From Acanthochromis polyacanthus (Eukaryota > Chordata > Actinopteri > Pomacentridae), in assembly GCF_021347895.1 (NCBI RefSeq), contig NC_067123.1:7569828-7633827 (forward strand): 64,000 nucleotides of DNA, written 5' to 3'. The notes under the pieces are model-generated. The model was not told the origin of the DNA, ran no database searches, and saw only the letters and a program-made list of their open reading frames with translations. The position numbers and the translations under genes are program-made. Of this stretch, positions 58,897-64,000 are shown one piece after another (position 1 is the first letter of the stretch; each line of letters begins with the position of its first letter).

Positions 58897-59326
58897 TATT
58901 GCCAAATGTATTGCTTTTGTAGAATTTGTTTAAGACACCATACTGACCTTGAAATGCCCTTTATATCGCATTTGTTCGGCCTGCAAGTGCACTGTTGAAC
59001 AATCTGAACTGTATTAAACTTTACCAGGTAGGAAAGAAAAAAACTGCTCTTAAGTCAATTTTATGAAGTTTCCTCAACTTGAATTTAGTTGTAACTCTAA
59101 GAAATGCAGAAATTTGAGTTCAAAATTCTCACAATATTAAGTCAATGCAACTACCAAGGTTGTTATGTCAGCTTGACTCATAAAAATACCGTTTGCACAC
59201 TGAAAGGATGATCTACATCAGTGAATCTTTGGGGAAATGTTTCTTAAATGATGATTTCGAGGGTTTCTGCAGCTGTAATCAATTTGAGCTTCTCCCTTTC
59301 TCCCAGTTTCCAGCTGTTTGCGCGTG

Positions 59327-59327
<1 letters not shown>
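58897..59327. other. Intergenic stretch, nothing recognised
   Basis: AT-rich sequence between the minus-strand Tc1 fossil and a GT microsatellite. No frame or element was recognised. Confidence 0.4.

Positions 59328-59399
<72 letters not shown>
59328..59399. repeat. (GT)n microsatellite
   Basis: A pure TG/GT run of about 36 repeats, some 300 bp upstream of the CpG-rich putative first exon. Poly-Cys/Val and poly-His/Thr frames over it are artefacts. Confidence 0.95.
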
Positions 59400-59400
<1 letters not shown>

Positions 59401-59689
59401 AAGGATTATAAACGCTCAGATTAATACGATCTGCTGTGATGTAAAAGCGCAGATCGCATCCATCGCTGCGTCTTTTGGCTCCAGGACCATGTGAACGAGG
59501 AGCTGCTGCAAATATGTCACAGTGAGAGAGAGAAAAGAAACGTGAACGCCCTTTTTTCTTTTCTCCCTTTCCTCCCTTAATTTCAGAGAAAGTGCCTGCG
59601 TGCATGTGCGTGTCAGTTTGGACGCTTGCATTTGCGTGTGCGCGTCTCGGTGCGGCTTTGGCGCTGGATGACGCAGGAGTCCACCCAAA

Positions 59690-60119
59690 AAATCTCAATT
59701 TCCGCGACACTTAACATGCTCAATAGACATGGGTTAAGTGTCGGAGCCGTGAAAACAGCCTATTGAAGAGAAAGAGAGAGTGGAGCCGGAGAGGAGGGCT
59801 GCTGGGGGGGCTGCTGGAGGCGAGAGAGCCGGGGAGAGAGAGAGGCAGCGGGGGGAAAGGAGGAGGAACAGGACAGCCATTACCATTCAGGATCACGTTG
59901 CCTGCCTGGCCGCTCTGCTCTCCAGCCTTATCCACCGGCTCCGCTGGGTTCTGGTTGGGGAAACGCCGCTAGCAGGAGCCTCAAACGGCGGAACATCCGG
60001 AGCTTTTTCACCCACCCTTCCATCCATCCGGCCCGGGGAAGAGAGGGAGCAGCGGCGGCAGCATCCCCGGCCTCCGGTGCGCTGAGCTCGGATTGAAGGA
60101 CCGCTGCTGCCCGGTGTAG
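59690..60119 (+). promoter_or_regulatory. CpG-rich promoter and putative first exon of a downstream gene (macf1?)
   Basis: GC- and CpG-rich block in otherwise AT-rich DNA, with purine-rich 5'UTR-like sequence (GGAGAGGAGGGCTGC and similar). It ends at a strong donor, GGTGTAG then GTAAGCGG (donor GT at 60120-60121). Frames across it are short and overlap on both strands, so it is probably a non-coding leader exon, though a short coding start cannot be excluded. In human MACF1 is the next gene on the same strand after NDUFS5, so an macf1 first exon is the best candidate. No macf1 coding exon lies in the window. Confidence 0.4.
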
Positions 60120-62816
<2,697 letters not shown>

Positions 62817-64000
62817 GTAAGTTTTGTGTAAAATATTGAGAAAACATGCCCTTTAATTATGAACCAATGGACACAATAATTTTAGAATTTATTTTGGACT
62901 TATGCTTATGTTCAGCTGATAAATGTCCAATTTTCATGCAAATTTTTGCTTTATTTTGCTCTCCACCACCTACTGAATGAAATATCTGACTTTTTAGCTG
63001 CTAAATGCTTCTATATGTTCAGTAGCTTGTTGCTAACTTGATATTTTATATAAATAATATATTTTTGCTTTTAGTGAGGACATATGAGCAGTGATAACAG
63101 TGAGAGTGAACCAAACCACACATTATGATCAGTTCAACCAAGAAATGTTTGAATGTTTAGAAGTCTGTTGAGGTGAAAATACAAAGATTTCACGGAATAT
63201 ATATATCTGGTATGTTGATATTTGTCTGCATCTTGTGACCTCAGATTTGTAGCATGCAGTGGGTATTTTGGATTGTGTCGTCCATTCCTTGTTCCAGCAT
63301 CATTTTCATGATATGAAAATCATCCCTTCTGGCAGCTCCAGCCTTCTGTCTGTCTGTCTGGCCAGCAGGGTTGTTGTTTTGTCTGTTGTAGCTCTTTTGT
63401 TATCATGAGTGTGAGACGATGCAACAAACCAAAAGAGAGATTTCGTATCTCCACGGTGTCGTTTTTATGATGTTATTAGTGAGCTGTAAATATTGATCAA
63501 GGTGTGTGAGGCATTGTCGGTCTAATACCAGCTCTTATCCTTCGCTAACCCGTGCACACACTTTCATTTTATTGCCCTTCTTTCATTTTAATTAATTCTC
63601 CATGTCTGTCCAGTCATGCTGAGTCGTAGTAAGCTGCAGTGTTGTTGGCAGGTTGGTCCACTTTGTGTGTGTTGATGTATGCAGGCTTTTCTCTGAGTGT
63701 ATTAATGTATGTGCGTGGGGGAGCTCAGTCTAGCCATTCATTTATCCAGTCAGTCAGTCGGTCGGTGTGTTACTCATCATAGCTGGGGGCTGTTATTTAA
63801 GGGGAAGCATTGCTCATTCATCCTCACATCTAACTTACTATTCACGCTTTTAATAAGTCATGAAACAACTGAGCTTTATGCCATTTAGGAGGTGAAAGGA
63901 TTTGAATCAATCAGAAAAGATTAGGAGAAAATCAGATGTCTACGTGGAAAACTGATGTTTATTAATCAGTTTAGTGGGCTCGTTTGACATGTTAGGAAAT
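62817..64000. other. Presumed intronic DNA at the window end
   Basis: 62930-63100 is a diverged copy of the repeat at 57230-57420. The rest holds short CTGT and GTCAGTCAGTCGGTCGG-type runs (63345-63362 and 63747-63766) but no recognised exon or element. Confidence 0.4.

Noticed and set aside
59763..60085. Arg/Gly-rich frames in the CpG block
   Set aside because: Overlapping frames in several phases and on both strands suggest an untranslated leader; none has a domain.

Overview
The window looks like nuclear DNA from a spiny-rayed teleost fish. It holds intron-rich vertebrate genes with GT/AG splice sites and AT-rich, repeat-laden introns. The repeats are typical of percomorph fish: Tc1-like DNA transposons, TTAA-flanked piggyBac-type MITEs, a tRNA-headed SINE with a GGATGGA-type tail, and long GT microsatellites. 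There is no operon-like layout, prophage, CRISPR array or other prokaryotic signal. All family names come from recognition of sequence patterns; no database search was possible.

Two protein-coding genes can be read completely, both on the + strand. The first is rnf19b, an RBR-type membrane E3 ubiquitin ligase. It has nine coding exons between 5925 and 41443, with all splice phases agreeing, and encodes a predicted 728-residue protein. The second is ndufs5, the 106-residue twin-CX9C subunit of mitochondrial complex I. It has two coding exons, 48725-48940 and 52827-52931, and probably a non-coding first exon near 46.48-46.59 kb. A GC-rich, CpG-rich block at about 59.69-60.12 kb ends in a strong splice donor. 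It looks like the first exon of a further + strand gene; macf1 is the best guess, from the NDUFS5-MACF1 order in human.

Layout: 1-4.9 kb is repeat-rich upstream DNA (two piggyBac-like MITEs, then a TG-rich higher-order repeat with a pure GT run of about 119 bp). 4.9-5.9 kb is the probable rnf19b promoter and leader, with a consensus RFX X-box. Intron 1 (17 kb) holds a tandem duplication, a roughly 1-kb minisatellite of 20-bp units, AT-rich decayed tandem repeats, a young-looking Tc1 element with 201-bp terminal inverted repeats, a second X-box cluster, a small MITE and a Tc1/mariner fossil. Introns 2-8 carry further tandem duplications, two copies of one Tc1-type MITE, a rearranged SINE, a 650-bp CTA/CTT tract and a third piggyBac-like MITE. 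44.9-46.1 kb holds a Tc1 fossil whose transposase gene has grown an internal 29-bp minisatellite. Beyond ndufs5 lie duplicated non-coding blocks, a minus-strand Tc1 fossil (57.8-58.9 kb), the putative macf1 first exon, and a 5'-truncated Tc1 transposase with its catalytic core still open (62.0-62.8 kb).

The two host genes have no evident functional link; they are neighbours by position. I found no convincing novel multi-gene system. The most interesting items are the near-intact Tc1 element, the minisatellite born inside a transposase, the X-box pair at rnf19b, the nested and inverted SINE structures, and the MITE lying 63 bp from an rnf19b splice acceptor.
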